From NCBI GenBank assembly GCA_023249695.1, contig JAHFCD010000049.1:1-9380 (forward strand): DNA of 9,380 nucleotides, given 5' to 3'. The notes beneath the pieces were generated by a model. The model saw only the letters and a program-made list of their open reading frames with translations, was not told the DNA's origin and did not search any database. Both the position numbers and the translations under genes were made by a program. Of the stretch, positions 1 to 7,162 are shown piece after piece. The stretch is from Elusimicrobiota bacterium (GTDB lineage Bacteria; Elusimicrobiota; Elusimicrobia; UBA1565; UBA9628). Position 1 is the first letter of the stretch, and each line of letters begins with the position of its first letter.

Positions 1-1373
1 CCCATGAAGGCGATGGCCCCGGCGCCGAGCAGGCCGACGACCGACTCCACCTTCAGGTAGCCGTAGGACTTGCGCGAGTTCGGCGGCCGCCGCGCGATCC
101 AGATCGAGAACAGCGCGGCCCCGTTGATCAGCTGATCGGCCGCGAGATGCATCGAGTCGGCCTTGAGCGCGACGTTCCCCGTCATGAAGCCGCCGATCAT
201 CTCGACGGCGACGAAAATCGACGCGACGGCCATCGCGCGCTTGAGCGCGATTTCATGGAGCGGCCCGCGCGTGTCGGCCAGCTCGTCGTCCGGCGGCCGG
301 TAGCGGTGCAGGCCCGTCCCGGCGTGGCGGCGCGCCTCGGCCACGGCGAGCTCCAGGGCCGAGCGCATGTGCGGGCGCGCCTCTTGATCAAGCATCCATT
401 CCAACGACGCGAGCGCCTTCGGCGACTGCGCGAGCGAGAGGGCGCGGATCGCGGCGAGGCGCCCGTCCTCCGAGAGGTCGAGCATGCCCGCGGCGGAGAG
501 GGCGTCGACGGCGCCGGCGGCGTCGCTGTGGCGGACGAGCCAGCCCAGGAGAACCGCGGCGGACTCGCGGGCGCCGGAGCGGGGGTTCGACTTCAGGGTC
601 CGGATGAGGCTCGGCTCCGCGTCGAGCGCGATGCGGAGCAGCGCGGCCCGGGCGACGCGGCGCACGTGCGGAGAAGGGTCGTTTTCGTAAGCGTAGCCCA
701 GCGTGGGGATGGTTTCGACGCGGCCGAGGGAGGACAGCAGGCGAGCCGCGGAGGCGCGGCGGGCGGGGATCACGGACGGGTCGTTGAGGCGGGACGCGTA
801 GCGCTGGACGAGGACGCCGTCGCGATACACGGAATACAGGGCCGCGGCGCCGGTCCAGCGCGCGAGACGGCTCGTGAAAGGGCGCGGAAGGTCGCGCTTA
901 CGGGGAGCGCGCGCTTCGGGGGGGCCGTCGGGAACGACGGGATCTCCGGCCGCCGGGGCGGAACGAACGGCGCTGCCGTCGAACAAAGCGGAAGCCGACG
1001 GAGCCTCCCTCCATGGCGCCGCCTGCGGCGGCTGCGGCATCGCCGCCTTGGCGGTCCGCAGGATGGGATCGGCGATCGCGACGGCTTTGACGGCCTCGAC
1101 GGTCGCCTTCGGGGTCGCGACGACGGCGGCGGCGATCGGCGGCGGCGCCATGGGCGGCGCGTGGAGGGCCGCAACGGACGACGGCAAAGACGGAGGGTTC
1201 GCCAAGAGCGCGGAAGTCAGGAGGGGCGACGGCGACGACGCGGGGAGACCGATGGCTAGACCCAACGGGTTGACCGTCAACGCGGTCGCGCGCACGACTT
1301 GGGCCGTCGCCTCGCGGGGAAAGGACGCGAGCGCCAACATTCCGGAGAGGGCGGCGGACAGGGAACGCCTCAT
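1..1373 (-). CDS. HEAT-like repeat / CDF cation transporter chimera (3' end off the window)
   Basis: Starts at the ATG complementary to 1371-1373 and reads open for 457 codons to the left edge. Residues 1-25 look like a signal peptide (MRRS, hydrophobic core, then ATAQ). Residues about 26-165 are Ala/Pro-rich low complexity. Residues about 195-345 are helical repeats with the HEAT/Armadillo look (pairs such as RRASAARLLSSLG and VRRVARAALLRIA). From about residue 377 the sequence becomes a CDF (cation diffusion facilitator) domain: a first helix (KRAMAVASIFVAVEMIGG), a second with the D-x-x-H-x-x-x-D metal signature (D406, H409, D413), then the family-typical ARRPP and YGYLKVES and the start of a third helix. 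CDF proteins export divalent metals such as Zn, Co, Fe or Mn by proton antiport; the metal cannot be told here. The second metal-site pair, expected in TM5, is off the window. A signal peptide plus repeat domain ahead of a CDF core is unusual. The CDF assignment is strong; the role of the N-terminal half is unknown. Confidence 0.85.
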   Translation of the reverse strand, partial: MRRSLSAALSGMLALASFPREATAQVVRATALTVNPLGLAIGLPASSPSPLLTSALLANPPSLPSSVAALHAPPMAPPPIAAAVVATPKATVEAVKAVAIADPILRTAKAAMPQPPQAAPWREAPSASALFDGSAVRSAPAAGDPVVPDGPPEARAPRKRDLPRPFTSRLARWTGAAALYSVYRDGVLVQRYASRLNDPSVIPARRASAARLLSSLGRVETIPTLGYAYENDPSPHVRRVARAALLRIALDAEPSLIRTLKSNPRSGARESAAVLLGWLVRHSDAAGAVDALSAAGMLDLSEDGRLAAIRALSLAQSPKALASLEWMLDQEARPHMRSALELAVAEARRHAGTGLHRYRPPDDELADTRGPLHEIALKRAMAVASIFVAVEMIGGFMTGNVALKADSMHLAADQLINGAALFSIWIARRPPNSRKSYGYLKVESVVGLLGAGAIAFM

Positions 1374-1379
1374 GGCCTC

Positions 1380-1385
1380 ATTATA
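1380..1385 (-). promoter_or_regulatory. -10 element of the HEAT/CDF gene (leaderless type)
   Basis: The minus strand reads a perfect TATAAT, six bases, then the ATG at 1373. With a normal -10 to start-point distance, transcription would begin at or beside the A of the ATG, giving a leaderless mRNA. A GAGG lies between but is only 2 nt from the ATG, too close for a normal Shine-Dalgarno. No convincing -35 is seen. Confidence 0.65.
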
Positions 1386-1412
1386 AGGATGACCGGGCCA
1401 TTCCACATGAGC

Positions 1413-1450
1413 CAAACGGCCCAATCCATACGGGTCCGACGGTCCGTTTG
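1413..1450. promoter_or_regulatory. Candidate operator: 7-bp inverted repeat in the divergent promoter region
   Basis: CAAACGG (1413-1419) and its exact reverse complement CCGTTTG (1444-1450) flank 24 bp. Inside and overlapping the right arm is a direct repeat, GGTCCG at 1433-1438 and again at 1441-1446. The right arm overlaps the proposed -35 (1448-1453) of the cytochrome gene, so a bound regulator could affect that promoter and perhaps the divergent one. A 7-bp match can arise by chance in GC-rich DNA, and no regulator gene is adjacent. Confidence 0.3.
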
Positions 1451-1476
1451 CGCGGCCGCGTCGTATTTCGGACAAT
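1448..1476 (+). promoter_or_regulatory. Promoter of the cytochrome gene (-35/-10, leaderless type)
   Basis: TTGCGC (1448-1453), a 17-bp spacer, then GACAAT (1471-1476), six bases, then the ATG at 1483. The -10 matches the consensus at four of six positions and the spacing is ideal. No Shine-Dalgarno precedes the ATG, which fits a start point at or next to the ATG. Confidence 0.5.
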
Positions 1477-1482
1477 CGCTGG

Positions 1483-2286
1483 ATGAACATCCTCGGCGTT
1501 TTTATTTTTGCCGTGTCGCTGGCTCGGGCCGGCGACGCCGCCCCCGCGGCCCTCTCCTTCGTGTCGGGAGAAAAAGAGGTCCTGCGCCTGACCGCGGCCG
1601 ACCTCGCCAAGCGGCCGGCGGCGCGGACGATCGAGATCGAGGACGCGTTCTACAAAACGCGTAAGCGCTACAAGGCCGTGCCGCTGAAGGATCTGCTGAC
1701 GGCCGCCTACGGCGGGAGCTGGGGCGAAAACGTGCTCGGCGAGGTGTTCTTCGACGCGCTCGACGGCTACCGCTCCCACGCCCGGGTTTCCGTGCTGCTC
1801 AACGACGGGGGCATGATCGCCTTCGCCGACGCGGACTCGCCCGCCTGGCCGCCGATGCCGAGCGGCGTCGTTCCCGGCCCTTTCTACCTCGTGTGGACCA
1901 ACCCGGAGCAGACCGCGAAAAAGGGCTACCCCTGGCCGTGGCAGATCCTGGGCGTGAAGATGACCGTCCTCGAGGACGAATACCCGAAGGCGCTCCCGCG
2001 GGGCGCCGCTCCGGATTCGGCCGAGGTGCGCGGCTGGGCGACCTTCAAGCGCTCGTGCATCTCCTGCCACACGATGAGCGGCGCCGGAGGCACGGTCGGC
2101 CCCGACCTCAACGAGCCGCGCGGCGTCACCCGCTACCAGAGAAAGTCGTTCCTGAAGGCCTTCATCCGCAAGGCCTCCTCCTTTCGCCGCACGAAGATGC
2201 CCGACTTCGACGACCTCTCGTCCTCCGAGCTCAACGACCTCATGGCCTACTTCGACCACATGAGCGCGTTAGCCGGAACCAAGTAG
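1483..2286 (+). CDS. Secreted c-type cytochrome with an N-terminal sulfite-oxidase-fold-like domain
   Basis: 267 aa. Residues 1 to about 18 form a short signal peptide (MNILGVFIFAVSLARA), so the mature protein should be periplasmic, where heme is attached. Residues about 25-165 resemble the molybdopterin-binding (sulfite-oxidase) fold in pattern: an early LTAADL, YKAVPLKDLL, and late GPFYLVW and PWPWQI. There is no cysteine before residue 192, so the cysteine that ligates molybdenum in that family is missing and the domain is probably non-catalytic or only structurally related. The C-terminal 90 residues are a monoheme class I cytochrome c: CISCH at 192-196, GPDLNEP after it, and M239 in KMP as the likely distal heme ligand. 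The likely role is electron transfer between periplasmic partners. It lies directly upstream of a molybdenum hydroxylase operon, but that operon has its own promoter and its subunits lack export signals, so a functional link is unproven. Confidence 0.8.
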   Translation: MNILGVFIFAVSLARAGDAAPAALSFVSGEKEVLRLTAADLAKRPAARTIEIEDAFYKTRKRYKAVPLKDLLTAAYGGSWGENVLGEVFFDALDGYRSHARVSVLLNDGGMIAFADADSPAWPPMPSGVVPGPFYLVWTNPEQTAKKGYPWPWQILGVKMTVLEDEYPKALPRGAAPDSAEVRGWATFKRSCISCHTMSGAGGTVGPDLNEPRGVTRYQRKSFLKAFIRKASSFRRTKMPDFDDLSSSELNDLMAYFDHMSALAGTK

Positions 2287-2300
2287 GTGCCGGGCCGTTT

Positions 2301-2309
2301 TGCTAATAT
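2301..2309 (+). promoter_or_regulatory. Extended -10 promoter of the xanthine dehydrogenase operon
   Basis: TGC followed by TAATAT (2304-2309) forms an extended -10 (TGn + hexamer) that can work without a -35, and none is seen 16-18 bp upstream. Seven bases separate it from the ATG at 2317, again predicting a start point at or beside the initiation codon. It lies in the 30-bp gap after the cytochrome stop codon. This argues for ATG 2317 over the in-frame GTG at 2287, which lies upstream of the promoter. Confidence 0.55.
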
Positions 2310-2316
2310 TCCGGCT

Positions 2317-4494
2317 ATGAGCGTCGGGAAGAACGAACCGCGACGGGACGGGCCCGCGAAGCTGACGGGGCGCGCGCTGTATCTCGACGATGTGGCCATT
2401 CCGGGCTGCTGGCACGGCGTGACGGTGCGCTCCACGGTGCCGCACGGCAAGATCAAATCGATCAGCTACGATCCCTCCTTTCCCTGGGACGAGTGCGTCG
2501 TCGTCACGGCCAAGGATATACCGGGAAAAAATTTGGTGGCGTTAATTGAGGCCGATCAGCCCCTGCTCGCCGATGGGATCGTGCGCCATCGCGAGGAAGC
2601 GATCGTGCTGATCGCGCACGCCGACCGGGCGACGGCGTATGAGGCGGCCAAGCGCGTCAAGATCGAGTACGAGGCGCTGCCGCCCGTCTTCGACATGGAG
2701 AAGTCGGAGAAGATCTTCAAGTCGTTCCTGATCTCTCGCGGCGACCTCGACGCGGGCTTCGCCGCCGCCGACGTCGTCGTGACCGGCGAGTACCGCACGC
2801 CCTCGCAGGAGCAGGCCTACATCGAGAACAACGCGATCGCGGCCTACGAAGAGGACGGCGTGCTCATCGTGACCGGCTCGCTCCAGTGCCCGTACTACGT
2901 GCTCAAGGCGATGAAGCAGATCTTCAACCGCGGCGAGGACAAGATCCGCGTGATCCAGACCGTCACCGGCGGCGGCTTCGGCGGCAAGGAGGAGTACCCC
3001 TCCATGCTCGCCGGCCACGCGGCCCTGCTCGCGCTCAAGGCCGGGCGCCCGGTCAAGATCGTCTACGACCGCCACGAGGACATGGCCGCGACGACCAAGC
3101 GCCATCCCGCCGTCGTGCGCCACCGCACCGGGCTGACCAAGGACGGCAAGCTCCTCGCCCAGGACATCGAGGTCGTCATGGACGGCGGCGCGTACGCGAC
3201 GCTCTCGGCCGTCGTGCTCTCTCGCGGCACCTTGCACGCGGCCGGCGTCTACGAATGTCCGAATGTGCGCGTGAAATCCAAAGTGGTGATGACCCACACG
3301 CCGCCCAACGGCGCCTTCCGCGGCTTCGGCGCGCCGCAGACCTTGTTCGCCGTCGAGCTTCATTGGGAAAAGATCGCCGACGCCTTGAAAATCGATTCGT
3401 TGACCTTGCGGCAAAGGAATATTTTCAAGCTCGGATCGACCACGGCCACGGGACAGCATCTGCTGGAATCCGTGGGCGCGGAGGAGTGCCTCCAAAAGAC
3501 GGTCAAGAATTCGAAGTACGCCGCCAAGCGCAAAGAGTACGATCGCTGGAACAAGAATCCCAAGAACCCGACGTGGAAAGGCATCGGCTTGTCCGTCTGC
3601 CACCACGGCGCGGGCTTCACGGGGTCAGGCGAGGTCTATCTCGCCAGCCGGGCCGGCATCGCGCTGACCAAGACCGGCGAATTGATCGTCCTCGCGGCCT
3701 CGACCGAGATCGGCCAGGGCACGAACACAATGTTCGCCCAGGTCGCGTCCGACGCGCTCGGCGTTCCCGCCTCCTGGTTCTCCGTCGAGACCCCCGACAC
3801 GCACAAGGTTCCCGACTCCGGACCGACCGTGGCCTCCCGCACCTGCATGATCGTCGGCGGGCTGGTCAGCCGCGCGACGAAGGACCTCAAACGGGCGTTC
3901 GAGGCGGAGCACGGGCGCGTGCCGCGCACGACGGCCGAGCTCAAGAAGGCCGCCGCGGCCCTGTGCCAAGGGGCGCCCGCGCGCCGCTTCGAGGTCCAGT
4001 ACGAGAAGCCGCCGGACGTCACCTGGGACGACGCGACCTACCGAGGCGACGCGTACGGCGTCTACTCCTACGCGGCGATCGTTGTCGATCTCGAGATCGA
4101 CAAGCTCACCTACGAGGTGCGCGTCCGCAAGGTCACGACCGCCCAGGACATCGGCAAGGCGATCAATCCGCTCCTCGCCGAAGGCCAAGTCATCGGCGGC
4201 TCGACGCAGGGCCTCGGCTGGGCGCTGCTCGAAGAGCCGATCTTCAAGGACGGCGTCATGATCAACGCCACGTTCACGAATTACGTGATCCCGACGAGCC
4301 TCGACACGCCGCCGTTCGAGGTGATCCTCGTCGAGAAGCCTTACTCGCGGGGGCCGTTCGGCGCCAAGGGCGTCGGCGAGCTGCCGATGGACATTCCCGG
4401 ACCGGCCGTGGCCGCCGCGGTCAAGCACGCGACCGGCCGGCTGATCCCGACCTTGCCGCAGACTCCGGAACGCATCAGCAGGGCACTGCAATGA
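2317..4494 (+). CDS. Xanthine dehydrogenase, molybdopterin-binding subunit
   Basis: 725 aa, slightly short for the family. It is the catalytic subunit of a cytoplasmic molybdenum hydroxylase that adds a water-derived oxygen to hypoxanthine/xanthine or a similar heterocycle. Residues about 15-115 form the a/b hammerhead domain, the rest the large Moco-binding domain. Visible motifs, aligned by eye to bovine xanthine oxidase: GGGFGGKE 218-225 (E225 = Glu802), R303 in LSRGTLH (= Arg880), FRGFGAPQ from 334 (F337 = Phe914), GFTGSGE with F434/T435 (= Phe1009/Thr1010), EIGQG 464-468, and VGE with E688 (= catalytic Glu1261). Aldehyde oxidases lack the Glu802/Arg880 pair and CO dehydrogenases have a different loop, so purine-type chemistry is favoured. 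There is no signal peptide. The start is set by the promoter just upstream. The stop overlaps the next ATG by 4 bp. The gene order (Mo, FeS, FAD) differs from E. coli xdhABC, so no symbol is assigned. Confidence 0.9.
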   Translation: MSVGKNEPRRDGPAKLTGRALYLDDVAIPGCWHGVTVRSTVPHGKIKSISYDPSFPWDECVVVTAKDIPGKNLVALIEADQPLLADGIVRHREEAIVLIAHADRATAYEAAKRVKIEYEALPPVFDMEKSEKIFKSFLISRGDLDAGFAAADVVVTGEYRTPSQEQAYIENNAIAAYEEDGVLIVTGSLQCPYYVLKAMKQIFNRGEDKIRVIQTVTGGGFGGKEEYPSMLAGHAALLALKAGRPVKIVYDRHEDMAATTKRHPAVVRHRTGLTKDGKLLAQDIEVVMDGGAYATLSAVVLSRGTLHAAGVYECPNVRVKSKVVMTHTPPNGAFRGFGAPQTLFAVELHWEKIADALKIDSLTLRQRNIFKLGSTTATGQHLLESVGAEECLQKTVKNSKYAAKRKEYDRWNKNPKNPTWKGIGLSVCHHGAGFTGSGEVYLASRAGIALTKTGELIVLAASTEIGQGTNTMFAQVASDALGVPASWFSVETPDTHKVPDSGPTVASRTCMIVGGLVSRATKDLKRAFEAEHGRVPRTTAELKKAAAALCQGAPARRFEVQYEKPPDVTWDDATYRGDAYGVYSYAAIVVDLEIDKLTYEVRVRKVTTAQDIGKAINPLLAEGQVIGGSTQGLGWALLEEPIFKDGVMINATFTNYVIPTSLDTPPFEVILVEKPYSRGPFGAKGVGELPMDIPGPAVAAAVKHATGRLIPTLPQTPERISRALQ

Positions 4495-4946
4495 AACTCA
4501 CCGTCAACGGCAAGAAGAAATCCTTCAAGGGCGCGCCGTTCAAGCGCCTCATCGACGCCCTGCGCGAGGACTTCGCGCTCACCGGGACCAAGGAAGGCTG
4601 CGGCGAGGGCGAGTGCGGCGCCTGCACGGTGCTCCTCGACGGCGAGCCCGTCAACTCCTGCCTCATTCCGGTCTGCCAGGCCGCCGGGCGCAAGGTCGAG
4701 ACGATCGAGTCGATGGGCGCGCCGGAGAAGCTCTCGAAGCTCCAGGCCGGCTTCCTCGCCTGCGGCGGCGCGCAGTGCGGCATCTGCACGCCGGGGATGC
4801 TGATGACCGCGCACGCGCACCTCAAAGGCGGCGGCAAATGCGACGACGCGTCGGTGCGGACGGCGCTCGCCGGAAACCTGTGCCGCTGTACCGGCTACCA
4901 GGACATCGTGAAGTCCGTCGTCGCGGCGGCCAAGGGAAAGAAATGA
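4491..4946 (+). CDS. Xanthine dehydrogenase, 2Fe-2S iron-sulfur subunit
   Basis: 151 aa, the usual size for the small subunit. It carries two 2Fe-2S clusters that pass electrons from the molybdenum centre to FAD. The N-terminal plant-ferredoxin-type cluster has C37, C42, C45 (CGEGECGAC) and C57. The C-terminal helical domain has C96 and C99 (QCGICTPG) and C131 and C133 (LCRCTGY). Q95, just before C96, is the position that usually contacts the molybdopterin. All eight ligands are present, so it should be functional. The start codon overlaps the upstream stop as ATGA (4491-4494), and a CAGGG about 7-8 nt upstream is a plausible Shine-Dalgarno. Tight coupling fits stoichiometric synthesis of subunits. 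The reading frame is open upstream to about 2886 in the track of the previous gene, but that stretch is arginine-rich shadow sequence. Confidence 0.93.
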   Translation: MKLTVNGKKKSFKGAPFKRLIDALREDFALTGTKEGCGEGECGACTVLLDGEPVNSCLIPVCQAAGRKVETIESMGAPEKLSKLQAGFLACGGAQCGICTPGMLMTAHAHLKGGGKCDDASVRTALAGNLCRCTGYQDIVKSVVAAAKGKK

Positions 4947-5809
4947 GGGGCGACGCGAAGTCGATGACGGTCCTCTCGCCGCGCTCGGCCGCGGAGGCCG
5001 TGAAGACGTACGCGAAGGTCCCGACGGCGCTCCCCCTCGCGGGCGGCACCGACCTCATGGTCGGCTGGAACCTGGGACAGCTGAACGGCCGCGCGGTCCT
5101 GGACCTCTCGCGCGTGGCCGAGTGGCGCCGGATCAAGGTCGTCGGCGACGGCGTGGACCTCGGCAGCCTCGTCACGCACGCGCAGATTCAGGCGCACCCC
5201 GTTCTCCGGAAGCGCTTCCCCCTGCTCGTCGCCGCGTGCGCGACGGTCGGGGCGGCGCAGATCCAGAACCGCGGCACGATCGGCGGGAACATCGCCAACG
5301 CGTCCCCCGCCGGCGACACCTTCCCCGCGCTCGCGGTGTACGAGGCGACGGTGCGCGTGATCGGGCCGAACGGCCGGCGCGCGGTTCCGATGTCGGAGAT
5401 TTTCGCCGGGGTCAAGAAGACGACGCTCAAGCCGGGAGAATTGATCGAGGCGGTCTTTCTTCCTTTCCCGGATCAAACGCCGACGCGCGGCGTTTTCAGG
5501 AAGGTCGGGACCCGCGCCGCGCAGGCGATTTCAAAAACAATGTTTGCGGGACTGATTTGGACGGCAAAGAATGGAGAGCTCGCGGACGCACGGCTTGCGT
5601 TCGGGAGCCTTGCGCCCACGGTCAAGCGGCTGTATGCGGTCGAAGGGTTCTTGCGGGGGCGGCGGCTAACCGACGTCTCGATTGCCGCCGCCGCGGAGTT
5701 AATGACGAACGATGTGTCGCCGATCGATGATATTCGCTCGACCCGAGAATACCGTCTTATCGTCTCGCGGAACCTTCTGATCGCGTTTCTAAAGGGAGAA
5801 GTGAAATGA
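4943..5809 (+). CDS. Xanthine dehydrogenase, FAD-binding subunit
   Basis: 288 aa, typical of the medium subunit. It binds FAD and passes electrons to NAD+ or another acceptor. The FAD PP-loop motifs are LAGGTDLM at about 32-39 and TIGGNIANASPAGD at 112-125. The C-terminal third has the flavin C-domain pattern (FRKVGTRAAQAISKT, then LAFGSLAPT). There is no extra 4Fe-4S cysteine loop, which separates it from 4-hydroxybenzoyl-CoA reductase. The start at 4943 overlaps the upstream stop as ATGA and has AAGGGA 5 nt upstream. A second in-frame ATG at 4964 is possible, but its nearest purine-rich site is about 13 nt away. The 3' end overlaps the next gene by 4 bp. The last 350 bp use more A/T-ending codons than the first half. 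Confidence 0.92.
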   Translation: MRGDAKSMTVLSPRSAAEAVKTYAKVPTALPLAGGTDLMVGWNLGQLNGRAVLDLSRVAEWRRIKVVGDGVDLGSLVTHAQIQAHPVLRKRFPLLVAACATVGAAQIQNRGTIGGNIANASPAGDTFPALAVYEATVRVIGPNGRRAVPMSEIFAGVKKTTLKPGELIEAVFLPFPDQTPTRGVFRKVGTRAAQAISKTMFAGLIWTAKNGELADARLAFGSLAPTVKRLYAVEGFLRGRRLTDVSIAAAAELMTNDVSPIDDIRSTREYRLIVSRNLLIAFLKGEVK

Positions 5810-7155
5810 AGCCCCAGGCCACCCTCGATCCTAAAGCTCTCAAGGCCGCTTTCGCGGCCTTGAATCGCCAGAATCTCCTCCACTTGAAGCGCTACCCCGG
5901 AGACGCGTTCGGGCGCCAGCCCGTGCACACCGTCTACGGCGGGGCGCATCTCTTTAAATCCGATTCCGCCAAGAAGCTGGGAGAATTGTCCCTGCGCGCG
6001 CTGTCCCGCTACGCCCCCGACGCGATCACCTTCTCGCGCGCGGTCGGCATGGACGAGGTCCTCGCGCTCAAGGTGTACGATCGCGTCGTCGAGAAGCTGA
6101 AGCGCGAAGCGGTCGAGGACTTCCGCATCGACTTCGAGGACGGCTACGGCAATCGCCCCGACGCCGAGGAGGACGGCCACGCCGCCTCCGCCGCGGAGGA
6201 GGTCGCCAAGGGCCTCGCCGAAGGGACCTTGCCGCCCTTCATCGGCATCCGCATCAAGACGTTCTCCAACGAGCTCGCCGCCCGCTCGGCCCGCACCTTG
6301 GACATCTTCCTGACGACCTTGGTCCGCGCGACCAAGGGGAAGCTCCCCGATCCGTTCTACGTGACCTTGCCCAAGATCGTCCACGCCGGCCAGGCCGCCG
6401 CGCTGGCGAAAATCCTGGACGCGTTCGAGAAGAAGAAAAAGCTCAAGCCGGGCACGATCAAGGTCGAGCTCATGGTCGAGACGCCGCAGTCCATCATCGG
6501 CTTCGACGGCACGGCCCCACTGCGCGCGATGGTGGACGCCCTGAAAGGGCGCTGCACGAGCGCGCACTTCGGCACCTACGACTACACCGCCTCCTGCAAC
6601 ATCACCGCGGCGCATCAGCGCATGGACCACCAGTCCTGCGACTTCGCCAAGCACGTGATGCAGGTGACGCTCGCGGGCACGGGCGTCAACATGTCCGACG
6701 GCGCGACGAACGTCATGCCCGTGGGACCGCACCGGCCCGCGGCGGGCGAATACCTTTCCGCCGAGCAGGACCGGGAGAACGTCGAGGCCGTGCGCCGCGC
6801 GTGGAAGCTCCACTACGACCACGCGACGCATTCGCTCGTCAACGGATTTTATCAGGGCTGGGACCTGCATCCCGCGCAGCTGCCCACCCGCTACGGCGCC
6901 GTGTACGCCTTCTTCCTCGGCGGCCTGCCGCCCGCGACCGCGCGCCTGAAGAACTTCATCGAAAAGGCCGCGCAGGCCACGCTCGTCGGCGATGTGTTCG
7001 ACGACGCCGCGACCGGACAGGGCCTTCTCAATTATTTCCTGCGCGCGCGCAACTGCGGCGCGATCACGGAGGCCGAGGCCTCCGCGACGGGGCTCACGCC
7101 CGCCGAGTTCGCCTCGCGCTCGTTCCTCAAGATCCTGGAAGGCCGTCGGTCCTAG
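5806..7155 (+). CDS. CitE/HpcH-like aldolase-superfamily protein (DUF6986-like)
   Basis: 449 aa. It resembles, from memory, the actinobacterial family labelled DUF6986 or aldolase/citrate-lyase family, a TIM-barrel branch of the PEP/pyruvate superfamily that includes citrate lyase beta, malyl-CoA lyase and malate synthase. Supporting motifs: GRQPVHTVYGGA near residue 40, RIDFEDGYGNRPDAEED from 107 (E111/D112), KVELMVETPQ with E225 as a candidate metal ligand, HFGTYDYTA with D259, and GFYQGWDLHPAQLPTRY from 347. The metal-ligand calls are analogy, not proof. The reaction is unknown; aldol or Claisen chemistry on an oxo-acid such as glyoxylate or pyruvate is the family expectation. The start overlaps the FAD subunit stop as ATGA (5806-5809), with a good Shine-Dalgarno, AGGGAG, 7 nt upstream. 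Translational coupling to the three hydroxylase subunits is the main clue that it works in the same, probably purine-derived, pathway. No signal peptide. Confidence 0.8.
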   Translation: MKPQATLDPKALKAAFAALNRQNLLHLKRYPGDAFGRQPVHTVYGGAHLFKSDSAKKLGELSLRALSRYAPDAITFSRAVGMDEVLALKVYDRVVEKLKREAVEDFRIDFEDGYGNRPDAEEDGHAASAAEEVAKGLAEGTLPPFIGIRIKTFSNELAARSARTLDIFLTTLVRATKGKLPDPFYVTLPKIVHAGQAAALAKILDAFEKKKKLKPGTIKVELMVETPQSIIGFDGTAPLRAMVDALKGRCTSAHFGTYDYTASCNITAAHQRMDHQSCDFAKHVMQVTLAGTGVNMSDGATNVMPVGPHRPAAGEYLSAEQDRENVEAVRRAWKLHYDHATHSLVNGFYQGWDLHPAQLPTRYGAVYAFFLGGLPPATARLKNFIEKAAQATLVGDVFDDAATGQGLLNYFLRARNCGAITEAEASATGLTPAEFASRSFLKILEGRRS

Positions 7156-7162
7156 GCGGGAG

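Noticed and set aside
147..1259. Plus-strand open frame (370 codons) opposite the HEAT/CDF gene
   Set aside because: Arg/Gly/Asp-rich shadow. The minus strand has a signal peptide, helical repeats and the CDF metal motif in one continuous frame, with a promoter ahead.
1381..2259. Minus-strand frame antisense to the cytochrome gene
   Set aside because: The plus strand shows a signal peptide and CxxCH heme motif; the antisense product has neither motif nor domain.
2287..2316. GTG 2287 as start of the molybdenum subunit
   Set aside because: It adds ten residues with no family support and lies upstream of the extended -10; ATG 2317 fits the local promoter geometry.
2542..3606. Minus-strand open frame (354 codons) antisense to the molybdenum subunit
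   Set aside because: Shadow of the xanthine dehydrogenase large subunit, whose active-site motifs fix the true strand and frame.
2886..4490. Upstream extension of the 2Fe-2S subunit frame through the Mo subunit gene
   Set aside because: Out-of-frame Arg-rich sequence. The conserved protein begins at ATG 4491 in the ATGA overlap, at normal family length.
4943..5809. Reading the three-subunit enzyme as 4-hydroxybenzoyl-CoA reductase or CO dehydrogenase
   Set aside because: The FAD subunit lacks the extra 4Fe-4S cysteine loop of the former, and the Mo subunit has GGGFGGKE with the Glu802/Arg880 pair rather than the CO dehydrogenase active-site loop.
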